This document shows, in pieces, positions 52,071 to 64,000 of a stretch of 64,000 nt of DNA; position 1 is the first letter of the stretch; each line of letters starts with the position of its first letter. The translations under genes were made by a program, and so were the position numbers. Origin of the DNA: Callipepla californica brunnescens (lineage: Eukaryota; Chordata; Aves; Galliformes; Odontophoridae). The notes beneath the pieces were generated by a model that saw nothing but the letters and a program-made list of their open reading frames with translations, was not told the origin of the DNA and searched no databases. The DNA is taken from contig JALIRH010000007.1 in NCBI GenBank assembly GCA_023055505.1, positions 15,854,273 through 15,918,272 on the forward strand. Reading direction: 5' to 3'.

Positions 52071-52236
52071 TCATAGAACACAGAATAGCTGGGTTGGAAG
52101 GGACCTGAAGGATCATCAAGTTCCAGCTCCCCTGCCACAGGCATTGTTGCCAACCACTACATCAAGTACTAGGTGAGATTGTCCAGGTTCCTGTCCAACC
52201 TGGCCTTAAACATCTCCAGGGATGGGGCACTGCCCC
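52071..52236 (-). mobile_element. CR1 3' tail fragment, minus strand
   Basis: 'tcatagaacacagaatagct', then 'gggttggaagggacctgaag', 'gatcatcaagttccagctc', 'cctgtccaacctggcctt' and 'acatctccagggatggggca' are the reverse complement of the CR1 3' UTR. It is fairly well preserved and ends at 'cactgcc'. Confidence 0.93.
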
Positions 52237-52378
52237 ATAACTGATGCATTAGTTTCAGAAAAACAAGCTTAAATACACTAGATTTATTGTTTTGTTGCTC
52301 TCTTTTTTGTTTTAATTAAAAATATTAACAATTAGTATTTAAATATGTTTTTAATTATATTAACTATATTATGTTTTA

Positions 52379-52610
52379 TGAAGGCTGCATCAAAAGTAAT
52401 GTCTGTTTCATAATGTTGGCCCATGACATAAGAGGCCAATATTGGTGGTATGGCAGTAGATGTTGAACCTTCCCGCCAATATTCCATTAGATTTTGTTGC
52501 TGTGTGGCAGATGGCAGCAGAGGGACAATCTGATAAATTGGCATTTTAAACGGAAGTGCATATGAAGCAAAGGGGTGTCACCGAATTCATCCATGCTGAG
52601 AGCATGGCAC
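52379..52610 (+). mobile_element. Truncated mariner-type element (Galluhop-like), copy 2
   Basis: After a TA it begins 'tgaaggctgcatcaaaagta', the same terminal repeat as at 35072. It then carries the same leader: 'cccgccaatattccattag', 'ttttgttgctgtgtggcaga', 'aagtgcatatgaagcaaag' and 'aattcatccatgctgaga'. It breaks off inside the transposase start, and no 3' terminal repeat is found. Because it is not interrupted where copy 1 carries a CR1, it shows what the uninterrupted leader looks like. Confidence 0.82.
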
Positions 52611-52689
52611 CCACCCTTTCAACCAAGAGGAATTCTTCCTTTCCCCAAACACTCTCTTTTCACCAGGGTCTGGGATTCTCAAGAGGCTT

Positions 52690-52905
52690 TCTTATATCTA
52701 AAGACTGTTGTAAAGAAGATGTTCAATAACTCCACCTTCTGCATCCTCTGTTAGCACCCACCTCATTCAGCAGCACGCTCACATTTTCTCCAGTCTTCCT
52801 TTTATTACTGACATACTTAAAGTAGCATTTATTGATATCCTTGGCCTCCCTCACCAGACTTAGCTTCGAGTAGGCCTTAGCTTTCCTTGTCATATTATGT
52901 ATTTG
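52690..52905 (-). mobile_element. CR1 ORF2 linker fragment, minus strand
   Basis: 'ccttctgcatcctctgttag', 'cctcattcagcagcacgctc', 'attttctccagtcttcctt', 'ttattactgacatactta' and 'agtaggccttagctttcctt' are the reverse complement of the CR1 ORF2 segment between endonuclease and RT (compare 'gaggaaggctaaggctctc' at 16433 on the plus strand). The truncated mariner lies just to the left. Confidence 0.75.
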
Positions 52906-52965
52906 TTTAGCAGTATGATAAAATTTATGCTAAAAAATTATATTTATATATGTATTTTTTTATCC

Positions 52966-53420
52966 AGAAAGATACTGTGAGAAACAGCATCTAAAGCTTT
53001 GTTGAAGGACAAAATGATTACATCAACTGGATTCCCTTGGTCTACTCAATAGGTAAACTAATTATGAAAGGAAAAATAAATTAATTAAACAGAACTTTCC
53101 TCTTGCAAACCTGTGTTGGCTGTGACCTATGACTTTTCTGTTATTTCCTTTCAATAACCCTGAGAATTAACTTATCTGTAATCTTACCAGATGCTGAATT
53201 GAGAATGACAAGTCTGTAATTTTCTGCTCTTTCTGAAAACTGGAATGGTATTTGTCAGCTTCCAGTCAAACGGTATCTCTCCCAATTACCAAGACTGTTG
53301 AAAATGATGCTAAAATTAATAGTTTTCATGACAGACATATGTAGCACTCTACTTCTTAGCACAATTAATGCAGAGAATGACCTGCTGACCCTCAGAACCA
53401 GATTATCCAGTCTTTCCAAC
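52966..53420 (-). mobile_element. Old CR1 reverse-transcriptase fragment, minus strand
   Basis: The reverse complement of CR1 RT can be followed through 'gatactgtgagaaacagcat', 'aaagctttgttgaaggacaa', 'attacatcaactggattccc', 'ctcttgcaaacctgtgttgg', 'accagatgctgaattgaga' and 'agtctgtaattttctg'. Further left-to-right words such as 'ggaatggtatttgtcagctt' and 'ccagtcaaacggtatctct' follow. Divergence is high. The RT piece lies to the right of the linker piece, the opposite of what one continuous minus-strand CR1 would give. Confidence 0.7.
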
Positions 53421-55170
53421 CTGGTTGTTTACCCATACAAATCATATTAAATACAAATCTGAAGTGCGTGAGAGGAAATCACATGTGAAAAATCAGACTT
53501 TCTTTTCTAAATTAGAAAAATTGCAACAATACCTGGAACAACATCTAAAATAATTGTAAATTCTCAGCTATACTTTTGCTTTTTTCTTCTAAATGTGAAT
53601 GTGAATAATAATTACAGATTATGTTCTGTACTAAATGGCATTATGGATGTAAGTTAAGAAATAACTTATGGAAAATGAATGCACAGCATGCTTTATTGTC
53701 AATTGCATGGCTCTAATTCAAAGTTAGTAGATTGAGAAGAGAGAACCTTATATTTTGTAAACAATTCTGTTCTAATTATTTTTTGCAAGCGAATTCAGAG
53801 CTCGTAATCATACTATTCAGTTGCAGAGGTGCACGTCAAGAAGAAAAAATGTACATTCTTGTCTTGCCCAGTCAATATTCTTCAGCTGTGACTAGGAAGA
53901 TTTGCCTTTGGAAGTTCAGTCTCTGTAGCTATTTTTTCTTGGGGTCACTGCTTAATCCTACACAAGAATGTCAGTTACTGTCAGTTTTCTTGGTATTTGT
54001 TTGTAATGTGGATATCTGTCTTCTAGGAACTGGGCAAACTGCCAACTTATTGCATCCAAGCTGCAAAGTAGATATAATCTGGCCACAGTTTTCAATAACC
54101 AGCTGACGGGACACTGAGATTTCTGATTACACCCTAGGACCACTTGTACAACTCTGCATTTACACTTCTAGCACATCACACATAGGTCAGTCTACAGTGG
54201 AACATCTACATTATAAACTCTGTCTAAACTAGACCAAAACCAACTGCTTAGACAACAGTTAACACAGCTGAAACAAGGTAATGCTTGTATGCCAAGAGAA
54301 TACCAAACATGTTTCGAGACTTGTTTTTATTAGAAATGAGAAAATATCCCATTTATTAGGATATCATGATGATGAATGGGAGATCAATATTGGCCCAGGC
54401 TTTTATCTGGACTTCTCAGAAGTGAGGCCTTTCCTAGACTTTTATCTATGATTTGCTGAAGTTCACAGGGCACAGTGAACTGAATAATCCAAATCACAAT
54501 CAAATAACCTGAGTAAAAACCTTGCACCTAAAGAGTTTCATATTTTAAGAACCTGTCACCAGCCCTGCAGCAATTGGATATGATTCCTAAATGTCACGCA
54601 TAAACGTTTGTTTGCCAATGCAGTAATCAGGTAAAAGAACATTCACTTCAACAAGTGATAAGTAATACAAATTAAATGCAAATTCTGCTTTAAATTTTTA
54701 ATGAAGAGTACTACAAATTAAACCAGCAATTTGATTTTGAATTCCATCAGTGAAGAGAAGCATATAGAAAAAAAATAGTTTTAGTTCTCTTTACTAGGCA
54801 TGCACATATCTGTCACCTGTCAAGAAGCAGCAAAATCAGTGACCACAAATAAATTGAAAGTTCTGCTGAGATGGACTGCAATAACTCATTCTCTGCCTAT
54901 CTTACAAGCTGCAGGACAAGCAACAGTGAGTAGCAGTTAAGTGGAAAGGGTCAGCTCTGAAACTTTGTACTACTTTTCAGTAAGATATAGCTTTGAGAAA
55001 GCTTTCTCCGATAAGCTTTTACCTAGAATAAACAAGTGAACATTTTACCCTATTGTTATAGGCAAAGAATACTGTACTCTTGGTCTTTCCTTCCTGAGGT
55101 CTGAGTCATAGAGTATTTCTAACTGTCTTGGCTCAAAGGATAGCATCCTTGAATTTGCCTACCTGTAGGA

Positions 55171-55200
55171 AAAACAAACAAACAAACAAACAAAAAACAA
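55171..55200. repeat. (CAAA)n microsatellite
   Basis: About five CAAA units flanked by A runs. Confidence 0.85.
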
Positions 55201-55490
55201 TAAGGAAAACCAACAAAACCACTACAGAACAAGTGACATGGTGAACACAGGAATTAAATGAGTAACTCTGTACTGCCACAGAAAGCACAGCACAACAGAG
55301 TAGCAAACTCCCACAGTAAGCAAGTGCAGACCTGATCAAATACAATAGCCATAGGTACAGGAACAAAGGAGAGACTGCTCAAGAAAGCCTCAGGTACATG
55401 GGAACCTATAACAAGATACCATTACCTCCACTGCCAACCCTTAAATAAGATCTGGGAAAGATTAGCTCCTGGCTTCATCTCTTCTGGTCA

Positions 55491-55530
55491 CTCAGGTGCA
55501 TTACATTACATTACATTACATGCACCTGAG
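55491..55530. repeat. (TTACA)4 bracketed by a perfect 10-bp inverted repeat
   Basis: Left arm CTCAGGTGCA (55491-55500), four exact TTACA units (55501-55520), right arm TGCACCTGAG (55521-55530). The arms are perfect reverse complements, each containing an E-box-type CAGGTG/CACCTG. The sequence can form a stem of ten pairs with a 20-base pentanucleotide loop. The origin is unclear. Confidence 0.9.
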
Positions 55531-55928
55531 CTCCCCTGTGCTGACACTGCTTTTCCTACCAGGTGCTCAATCACTAGTTCAATCTGTGATAAATTAATAA
55601 TGCTATAAATTAGCTATTTTTTTTTATCATTGGATATAGGCACGAAACTGAGGTATATTCAGGATGAAAATGGGCACTGGTTTTATGTCAGATGGGATTC
55701 AGTAAAATATACTACAATGACTACATCTTGTCTACAGTGATTCTTCTTGAGGCTCCCAATGCTGTCCATAAAGAATAATAGATTGTTTAGCAAGCAGGGT
55801 ATTATTGAACTCCTACACCAGTCCACAGCCAGCTCACTACATATAGCTATGGATTTAAGGGAAGTGTTAACACTTAGCATCACCAAAATTGCATTGATGA
55901 GACACAGTAAGGGCCAAGATTTGGACCT

Positions 55929-56717
55929 TCATAGAATGGTTTGGGTTGGAAGGGGCCCCAAGGATCATCAAGACCTTATTGCCCTCTATAACTTCCTGAA
56001 GGGAGGTTGTAGTAAGCTGGGGGCTGGCCTCTTCTCTCATTTAATTACTGAGAGGACTAGAGGGAATGGTTTCAAGCTGTGCCAGGAGAGATTCAGGTTA
56101 GACATTAGGAAATATTACTTCTCAGAAAGGATGATCAGGCACTGGAATGAACTGCCCAGGGAGGTGGTGGAGTCACCGACCCTGGGGGTGTTCAAGGAAT
56201 GACTGGATGTTGTGTTGAGGGACATGGTTTAGTGGGAGCTATGGGTGATAGGTGAATGGTTGGACTGGTTGATCTTGTAGGTCTTTTCCAACCTTGGTGA
56301 TTCTATGATTCAATAAAGGTCCAAACTCCCTGCCACGGGCAGGGACATTAGCCTCCAGATCTGATACTAGACCTGGTTTCGCAGGGCCCCATTTAACCTG
56401 GTCTTGAACACCTCCAGAGATAGAGCACCCATAGTTTATCTAGGCAGTCTGTTCCAGCACCCTACCACTCTCTCTATAGGGAACTTCCCCCTGACATCCA
56501 GTGTAAGCCATCTAACCTTGAGCTTAAAACTGTCTACCCTTGTAAAAAGTTTATTCCCCTCATGTTTATAATCCCCTTTTAATAGATGGAAGGCTGCAGT
56601 GAGGTATCTTCTCAGCCTTCTCTTCTCTAGGCTGAACAAGCCCAGCTCCCTCAACCTGTCTTTGTAGGGGAGGTGCTCCAGCCCTCTGATCATCTTTGTG
56701 GCCCTTCTCAGGACTCT
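55929..56717 (-). mobile_element. CR1 LINE 3' fragment, minus strand, split by a plus-strand CR1
   Basis: The left piece (55929-55971) is the reverse-complement tail: 'tcatagaatggtttgggttg', then 'gaaggggccccaaggatc'. The reading resumes at about 56317 with 'aggtccaaactccctgccac' and continues through 'ggtcttgaacacctccagag', 'cttctcttctctaggctgaa', 'cagctccctcaacctgtct' and 'atcatctttgtggcccttct'. The two pieces join into a single CR1 when the insert is left out. The minus frame at 56436-56765 (109 codons) is the plus-sense CR1 reading ([20 protein letters not shown]), not a gene. Confidence 0.92.
55973..56310 (+). mobile_element. CR1 3' end inserted into an opposite-strand CR1
   Basis: Plus-strand CR1 of about 340 bases: 'gccctctataacttcctgaa', 'gggaatggtttcaagctgtg', 'cactggaatgaactgcccag', 'ggaggtggtggagtcaccga' and the tail 'aaccttggtgattctatgatt'. 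It is one of the best-preserved copies here. The frame at 55747-56202 (151 codons) runs into it, and its second half ([20 protein letters not shown]) is CR1-derived; the first part is chance. Confidence 0.93.
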
Positions 56718-59700
56718 GTATTGCTTGATGTATGTTGCTAAACAGTCTCCTACAGGAAAGCCCACAATGTTTTGTAGACTCTTACAGTTATTGCTAGTTA
56801 AATCATTCAGTAATGAAGCAGTACTGCATTACTGCCCTTGCATTGGTTTGAATTTTGTACAGCTAGTATATTGTTCTTTTATCCATGTCTTTTAGCAGCA
56901 ATGAGAGAATTTTGCAGGTCATGCAATACACAAATTACTTACACAGATGTGGAGGGAATATTGCTCCATTAGCTAACCTAACCAAAATAAGTAATTAATG
57001 TCGTGTTTTCATTACTATTCCTCTACATCCATGCTATTTAAATGAAGGAAATTTAACTTACCACACTGATGTTCTAAATATGCTATGGAAATATTGTGAA
57101 AATATCAGTTTAGAAATAATATCCGATCTGCAGTAGCATTTTATCACATCTACAGAAAGCAGTAGTGAAAAATTACATTCCAGTGAAGTCTCAAGCTAGT
57201 GGTTATCTCACAGTGTGCTTCTCCGAATAAAACAAGATTACAACACCTGCCAGGGACAGAAGTTTTCATCTGTCACAACAGTGGATGAGTATCCCACAAT
57301 ACAATATACTGTGTTAAAATAAGCCCAAAGGCGAATATACTAAGAATTTACACATTTTTAGTTAAATTACTTGTTGTACCATCTGGATTTCAGCTGCTGA
57401 AGTTCTCTGGTTTTCTTTGCAAAACCAGAAGGGCATTCTCCACCTTCTGGCACCTGAGCAACTAAAGCAGAACTAAGATTCTATGTTTAAGTATTTTAGA
57501 ATATGCCTCAAAAAGTATTTCTGATTGATGAATTTGAAGCAGTATTTTTCAGAGAGAAGTAAGAATTACAGGATAGCATAAAGATACACTTAAAAGTTAT
57601 AGTTATAAATCAGTTTCCCATTTTCAAGCTTCATGCAGTTAGGCACCTTTTATCTAAAACAATTATTTAAGAAGCTGATTCCAGAATGCATGCAGCTTTT
57701 GAAAGACTTCTGGGTTAGCATCTTTAATAAAAAAACAACAACAAACGATAATTCAAATAATCTTTTCTGCCTGGACTTTTAAGTTGGAGCACACACCTTG
57801 ATTCTATTACTGCTGTTCACTTCCATTTCCCAGCATACAAGGTCTTGATATTTTTAAATATTCTCTTCATTCCTTGTTTCTTTACGTAGATCAGAAAAAA
57901 ATCAAGGTTTATTTTGTGCAATAAACATTGGAACATCCACATACATGTGCAAAGTCTTTCTCTCTCTTTGTCTTATAGATAAAGCAAAAAGTATTAGCAT
58001 TAGATGGGTGTCGAAGTTTGCCGCTCATTTTACGATACAGTGAAGTTTCATTAGTACATAATGTATGTATTAATTAGTAATACATAACACAGAGATAAAG
58101 CTCATATTTAGATAAACAAAACTCTATGTATTTACTCAATTTTCTGTGTTTATTCACATTTTATTTTTCTATACTTGTAGCTGTAATTGAGGATGCATTT
58201 ATTATTCCTAAATTGAACCACACTTCTGAAGATTGACCTGGAATGGCAAGAATAACTTGAAGTTCTTAAAAAACTAACTAAAGCACTTGGAGAACTGACT
58301 TAATCTTTGTTAAATCACTTCTTGATTGAGAAATTGCTTATCATTTGTTGATTTCATGTTGTAACGTTATTAATACTTGAAAGAAAAAGGACACTAGTGT
58401 AAATTTCTAACCTAATATCTGACATCAAGCAATTCTGAATTCACTTATGATGTTACACCTTATGAAAAAGAAGGACTGATGAATAACATCAAAACCCCTA
58501 TTTTGCAAACAAAGACACCTGTCCGGCATAAAAGCTTAGATATATATTACCAGCATAGAAAACAGAAGGAAACAAAAACATTTTATCTGAAAGTAATTAT
58601 AAAACACCATTTTCAAAATAACATATTCATCACTGTTAATCAAAAGCAATTTATCCATTAATACATATAATTCTTTTTTCTTTATTTGAAAGAATTTAGA
58701 TCAACCATGTAAACTCAAATTATCTTTATCTGTAATTCCAGGATGTACTCTCATGTTCTCATTCACCATTTTCAGCTGTGGTGGGCAGTAAGCTGCATGA
58801 ACCAAGCTAAAATCCTGAAAGCATCATATTTGCAAAATGGCTGTGTGTTCAAGTCCAGTTGTTTTCATGAACAATTTCAGCAATCTAAATTACTCAGTGA
58901 CAACTTGAATAATTACTGATATACAAATTTCTTTCAGTCTTTCAAGTACTTGGAAACAATTTTCAGTAACCATTTTGCATATTTTGCATTCCAATGCATT
59001 CCAAATTTGTTGCTAATGCTGAAACACAAGACTGGATAGGTATTTTTTCAAGCTTATAGGACATTTAAAATGGAAAAAGAAGGAACAATTCTATTTTGCA
59101 CTAATACAAACTGCACTTTCATGAAGATTCATAATACATTTTCTTTCTATGAAATTCTTATGACAAATATTGCCTGAGAATCAAAGAGGTTAAAATGCCA
59201 TCAACAAAATTTGTAGAATTTTCTGTTCTTATAAAGTAACTATATTTCTGCATTACCTTACTATAATAATAAGGTTTCAGGATTTTGTCTGAATTGCTTG
59301 ATGTCAGTTTTATGATTTTTTCCTGAACAGGAATTTTATTTGTGGTGTCAATTTAATCTATCTCCTCTTAATTCTCTACTCAAAGATTTTTCTACTCTCT
59401 CCTGGAGAGAAACTATTTTTATTGACAAAATACATTAATGATAAATCCATTTCAATTGTCCGTCACTTCCTTATTTACTTATGTCTTCCACTAATGACTT
59501 TCTACAGTTTCTAATTGCATTAGGGCTATGTCTAGAAAACTAGTGCACAACAGCAGTAAACATACTACCGTTCTACTTATTTTTTATGGTAGCTTTGACA
59601 CTTTGCTAAATACAAGACTAGCCATTTCCTTTTTTCCTTTTTTACTAATGTACTTGAAATTCTTCTTGTCCTTTGGTAATTATGACTTTTCTTTCCTCTG

Positions 59701-61197
59701 TGGTTTTCATTTTGTCCCCAAATATTCATGCTATACTTTCATGTTCATCCTTATTAGCCTGGCCTAGTTTCCACTTCCTTTCTGCTCATTTGTTTCTAAA
59801 ATCCATGAAGTGTTTTTCATTTAGACAAGTAGGTCTCTTACTCTATTTTCTGTTTTTCCTCTTCAGGGGAATAGTTTGTGTTTAAGCCTTTTAAGTGTTT
59901 CTTTAAAGAACTGCCAGATTTTTTAAATGTCTTTTCACTCAGACATACATCTTAGCATATACAGTCCACCAATTCTCTAAGGCTACTGAAGAATTATTTC
60001 CTGAAATCCATTGTTTTCACTTCACACTTCTATCTTAAAAAATCTCACTGCCCTATGATTCTTTTTGTCTCAACATTCTTCAATATCTCCCTTTGATAGA
60101 GAAAGAAAGTCCTGAAGATATTTCCCTGATTGTTTTTTCCACATACTGGCCACCAATACTTTCCACAACTTATTTGGCTTCTGACACTACATTGTAAGAG
60201 AGAAGCAGCAATGTATATTTATTGATACAAAAAATTGATTTAACAAAGCTTAGATGAAAATAAGACAGCAAATTAACAAGATTTGAGAAGGTTGGATACT
60301 TTTCTTATTTACTGCATATAAGGTAGGGTAAACACTCATACAGTGGACCTTCATGGTTTGTCATGAGGTTCTAAACTCACGTAAAGAGCCTAGGTACAGC
60401 TGAATCCTACCAAGTCTGTTTTAGATGATTTAAAAAAAAAAGTTTGAAAGCAGTAGGGTGGGAGCGGGATAATGAAGAAAATGGGTCATTTCTTAGTTAT
60501 TCTCAGATTTAGATTTGGTCTTTTTATTTTCTGTCTCAGTCCTTTCTGTCTGTTTTTTCAAAGGTTTATCTAAGCATTTGATGAGCTAGCAAAGCATCTC
60601 CTTGTCAGATATAGTACTGTCAACTAGGAAGATTTATTTACATTTCATGACTTGTCAGTGCATGTTCATTTTCATCTCCTGAAGATTTTCTATACTTTTT
60701 AACCAGATAGTATAATGCATTCAGCTTCACTTCTGGAGCTTTCAATACAAATACAAAATTGTTGTCATTTATGAAAGATTTTTATCTAGACTTGGCTGTT
60801 CAGCATTTCTGTTCTCTAAGTAGAGCTATTGCACCAGTGATTTCAGTCTTTTGAATTTTGTTAAGAACGGTCATAAGAAAAACAAATATAATAAAAAATA
60901 GTAATGCACAGAAAAATCTGTGTTCCAGTGGATGGAACTAAAGCCAACACTGTTTTTCAAACTGAAAATCAAACCATTAAGTTACCTCATATGTATCTTT
61001 TCCTAGGTGATGCACAGCTATTTCTAGAGAAGCACTGAATTCCTGCTACTTGTAAATCAATAGCTAAAATGATTGGCTTAATTTGAGTATTCTGCAGGAC
61101 AATGACCTCAAATTTTTGTTGTTTTATCTTACTTCTCAAAAACACAGGGAAAAATTACTGAGTCCAATGGGTGTATTCATTAGTTGAATTTTAATAA

Positions 61198-61238
61198 CAA
61201 AAAATAAAATATAAATAAATAAATAAATAATAAAAAAC
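61198..61238. repeat. (AAAT)n-type A-rich microsatellite
   Basis: Imperfect AAAT units including about five consecutive AAAT. Confidence 0.8.
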
Positions 61239-63556
61239 ACAAACACCAAAAACAAACGTACAATTTGGTAGAAAAGACTGTAGAAAGAATTCATACGATA
61301 TTTATTCATCAGAAGAGTTAATATAGAGCTTTTAATGTGTTTTTTAGGACAATAAGACTGATTGACTAAGATGTATGTTAGTTATGAAAATAAAAATGTG
61401 AAAGCTTTTTCTGAAATATACTTTTTTGTCAGATCATAACATTATATAAATAATAATTCTTAAATTTGACAGAATAGTGGATGAATATTTGAAAACTTAA
61501 TTAAAGGCCATATTTGTAGCCCAGCCTCAGAAGCACTAATTAATTTGATATCAGTGATGGTGGTATCAGACCCTGACAAACTACACTGAGAGAAAGGCCT
61601 GAAAAAAGATTTAAGTAAAAATTTTAAGTCTAAATCTAAGAGAATGTACCAACAAGTTCTAGTGGTACACAGATGCAGTAATTCCTTACTACTAAACAAA
61701 AGATCTCTAAGATTAGTTTAAACACACAAGCACATAATGTCTAAATTCTCCTTAGCCTCTGGGTGACAGACGGAAGATATATGGCTTGAAGAATCCATAT
61801 CCCGAGAAAGAAATTATTGGTAGTCTAGGAGAGAGAAGTCCAAATCACATATCTAGAAATTCTCAGTGTCTCAATTTTGAACATGACAGTGAGTTTAACA
61901 GAAATTTTTTCATCCATAACCCTTTAAAGGCACGGAATATTATGGGAAATTAATTTGCTCTACTAGAAGGGAAACAGTGGTGATTGTTTCACCTACCTTT
62001 TCCAGTTATAGCCTCATATTTGAGGCAGCTGATTAAGAAGTGGATCACCCATTCTTGATCTCTTACTATGTTTGTTAGGGTTTAAATGTATCTTTTATTT
62101 CCTTAGATTTAAGGGAAAATATTACAAGAAATGGGTTCTCTTTATCATATCTAATGTTAGAACTAGGTGGTCTGTTTTCTTCCTCTGGGACCACTCAGGA
62201 GTTTTGTTAGTCAAGTATAGCATAAAAACACAGAGTGAATTTGAGAACTAGGAAACGTTTCTCGGAGTCTTGTGAAACCTATTGTGACAGAAATTTTTAC
62301 AGACCAAAAGTTACAAGTTACTACATCCATGATAAAATGCAATGGCCTTGCTTTGTTTTCAGATGATTACTAGAGATGCTATATACCTGTTACACATTAG
62401 CATTGGTCACTGCATTAAAAATGTTTATATATCCAGAGAAAGTTCAGCAGTCTGTAAGAAGTGAAGGTTATCCCAGCTTTGTTATGGTTGGGTGTGTTTT
62501 GTGGGTTCAGACTGGAAGGCGACAGCATTTGAAACTGCTCAGCGTGAGAAAGAAATAAGCAACAAATTTTCAGATAGTTTTTTGAATGAGACACTTGCCA
62601 GGAATTTATAAGAAGAATGGTAGACTCATCTGCTTTTTTCCATCTTAAAAGTCACCTTTCCGTTTCTTGAAGGTTGAAGGAGCCAGTCTCTGCATCCTGA
62701 AAGATCAGTTAGGAGTGTAAACAGAGACAGATACGATATATATCTCTGTACTTTATCTTACGATACAGGCAGTTCATGGTTGGTATTCAGGATTCTTATA
62801 GCATTGGTAGGAAACACTCTCTGTCTATAGATATGACAGAAGCTCCACTGAGGCCATGGTTTCCATTTAATAGCAACAGCAAACACCAGGAACTGGAAGT
62901 TCTTAATGAGTTTGACTCAGTGATTTCATCAAGAAGCAGAATCTGAGAGGACTATTATTATCTGTAATTGAATCCTAAGGGCAATTTCTATTTATTCAGT
63001 GTTTTGTTTTTATAGATCAGACTTATTGTCATTCATTTATTTTTGTGAAGCAAAAAGAACGGCAACTTTTTGTATTTCTGGTCAGTGTGCTCTTTATGTA
63101 CACCCAATATCTTGCAATGAACTTCTGTTATTTGTCTTATAATAGACAAAAAAAAAAAAAGAACAATATCATAAATGTGACAAAATAATTTGGGAATATA
63201 AAATATAGAACCCTAGAGAAAAGGTGTATGAATTGCATTCAGAAACTAAAATGTGAAATACATATTGATTGTTTTGTTATGACTACAGAATGCAAAATGA
63301 AAAAGCAATGGAAGGAGAATTATATTGCATGGATCTTTCTTTTATGGCGTTAGAGAATCTATGCCATCATTCCTGTAATGGCAGACAATAAAATCTAATA
63401 CTAAAGTCTATCTTCACTGTTAAGGAGAAGGTTTGGCTTCTCAACTCGATTGTTGAAATTTTCCCTGAATTCCTTTAAAAGGTGTCATTACGTTGTTTGT
63501 TAAAATTACCTGAAGATGTCAAGATGTCATTTTCAGAAACCATGAGCAATCAAAAC

Positions 63557-63589
63557 ACAAAAAACAAACAACAACAACAACAAAAAAAA
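63557..63589. repeat. (CAA)n A-rich microsatellite
   Basis: Short CAAA then about five CAA units ending in an A8 run. Confidence 0.8.
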
Positions 63590-64000
63590 GCCAACACAGA
63601 CATTGACATTGATAGAGCCAGAGTTTCACTAGTGACTTTTCAAAAATACCTCTGTAATTTTAGTTTATGGTCCTTCTTTTATCTCACACTGTTCCATGAA
63701 AAACATTGCCTCAGGTAAATTATTTGCCATTTACTTCCTTGCATTTTTTCAGTGTAATATAATAGTGAAGATTTACTCTGATTTTAGACTTCAAGAAAAA
63801 TATTTCTGCCCTTACCATTCTTTGAAATATTCAAAGCTGCTTGATTGCCTCTATTTATTAAAGCTTTCAGTTCCTTCATCTTCTCTTCTTAGAGCAGTTT
63901 CTTTACTGGGGACAATCACCTATACTAATTGTAAGTTTAAATTGTATCTGTGTGATGTGAGACATAGGACAAGAACAAAATTTCCCATACTTTAGTGGAC

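Larger units (their letters stand above)
53421..55928. other. Unannotated sequence with a hairpin-forming microsatellite
   Basis: No transposon is recognised. The frame at 53732-54106 (124 codons, plus; starts MRRENLIFCKQF) has hydrophobic stretches but no known domain or splice context, and is probably chance. A (CAAA)n tract and the palindrome-flanked (TTACA)4 are listed separately. Confidence 0.5.
56718..64000. other. Unannotated AT-rich DNA to the window end
   Basis: About 7.3 kb with no recognisable exon, RNA gene or transposon. Frames stay at 99 codons or below and have AT-driven composition. Two A-rich microsatellites are listed separately, and an A run lies at about 63149-63161. The last frame (63696-63995) reaches close to the window edge without features. 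Confidence 0.55.

Noticed and set aside
52505..52520. CTCF-like word 'cagatggcagcagaggg' in the second mariner copy
   Set aside because: It lacks the CCA start of the core and is part of the transposon leader sequence shared with the other copy.
55747..56202. 151-codon plus-strand frame as a gene
   Set aside because: Its second half is CR1 sequence and the first part has no recognisable features; the frame crosses an insertion boundary.
56436..56765. 109-codon minus-strand frame as a gene
   Set aside because: It is the sense reading of a CR1 fragment, with the familiar [20 protein letters not shown] stretch seen in other CR1 copies.

Overview
This window is AT-rich vertebrate nuclear DNA and is best read as bird, probably galliform (chicken, turkey or quail group). 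Two things show this: many CR1 non-LTR retrotransposon copies ending in the avian 'attctatgatt' tail, and two copies of a mariner-type DNA transposon resembling chicken Galluhop. I found no convincing protein-coding exon, tRNA, rRNA, CRISPR array or operon. Nearly all open frames are short chance frames or lie inside transposon relics. The stretch is therefore intergenic (gene-desert-like) or lies inside a very long intron; the sequence alone cannot say which.

Layout. 1-9.7 kb is unannotatable AT-rich DNA. At 9.7-11.9 kb there are two CR1 3' ends, with the longest open frame of the window (175 codons, unrecognised) between them. At 14.2-18.0 kb two decayed CR1 ORF2 copies lie head to tail, and the second is interrupted by a short inserted unit. 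That unit has a roughly 95% identical inverted partner at 19.6-19.8 kb. At 20-26 kb the sequence is mostly unique, with a textbook-looking CTCF core motif near 23.43 kb. At 26.0-28.3 kb there is a dense repeat mosaic: CR1 plus strand, an LTR-like fragment, a CR1 minus-strand tail, then a CR1 that keeps part of ORF1 (coiled coil and esterase GDS motif) fused by an internal deletion to the 3' end of ORF2. A further CR1 lies at 29.8-30.2 kb.

At 35.1-35.9 kb a mariner element is split by a younger CR1. At 42.2-44.9 kb two related LTRs face each other in inverted orientation; the first has clean TG...CA ends and a 5-bp target-site duplication. The stretch from 45.9 to 50.7 kb is mostly unique, with one open frame (48494-48724) behind an acceptor-like AG. 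At 50.7-53.4 kb lie CR1 minus-strand pieces and a second, truncated mariner copy, with the CR1 pieces in scrambled order. At 55.49 kb a perfect 10-bp inverted repeat brackets (TTACA)4. At 55.9-56.7 kb a plus-strand CR1 sits inside a minus-strand CR1. From 56.7 kb to the end I see only AT-rich DNA and simple repeats.

No genes work together here in the sense of a pathway. The content is a layered record of transposition: old CR1 and mariner copies, then younger CR1 and LTR insertions into them. All family names come from recognising sequence by eye, not from a database search, and boundaries are usually good to about 10-30 bases.
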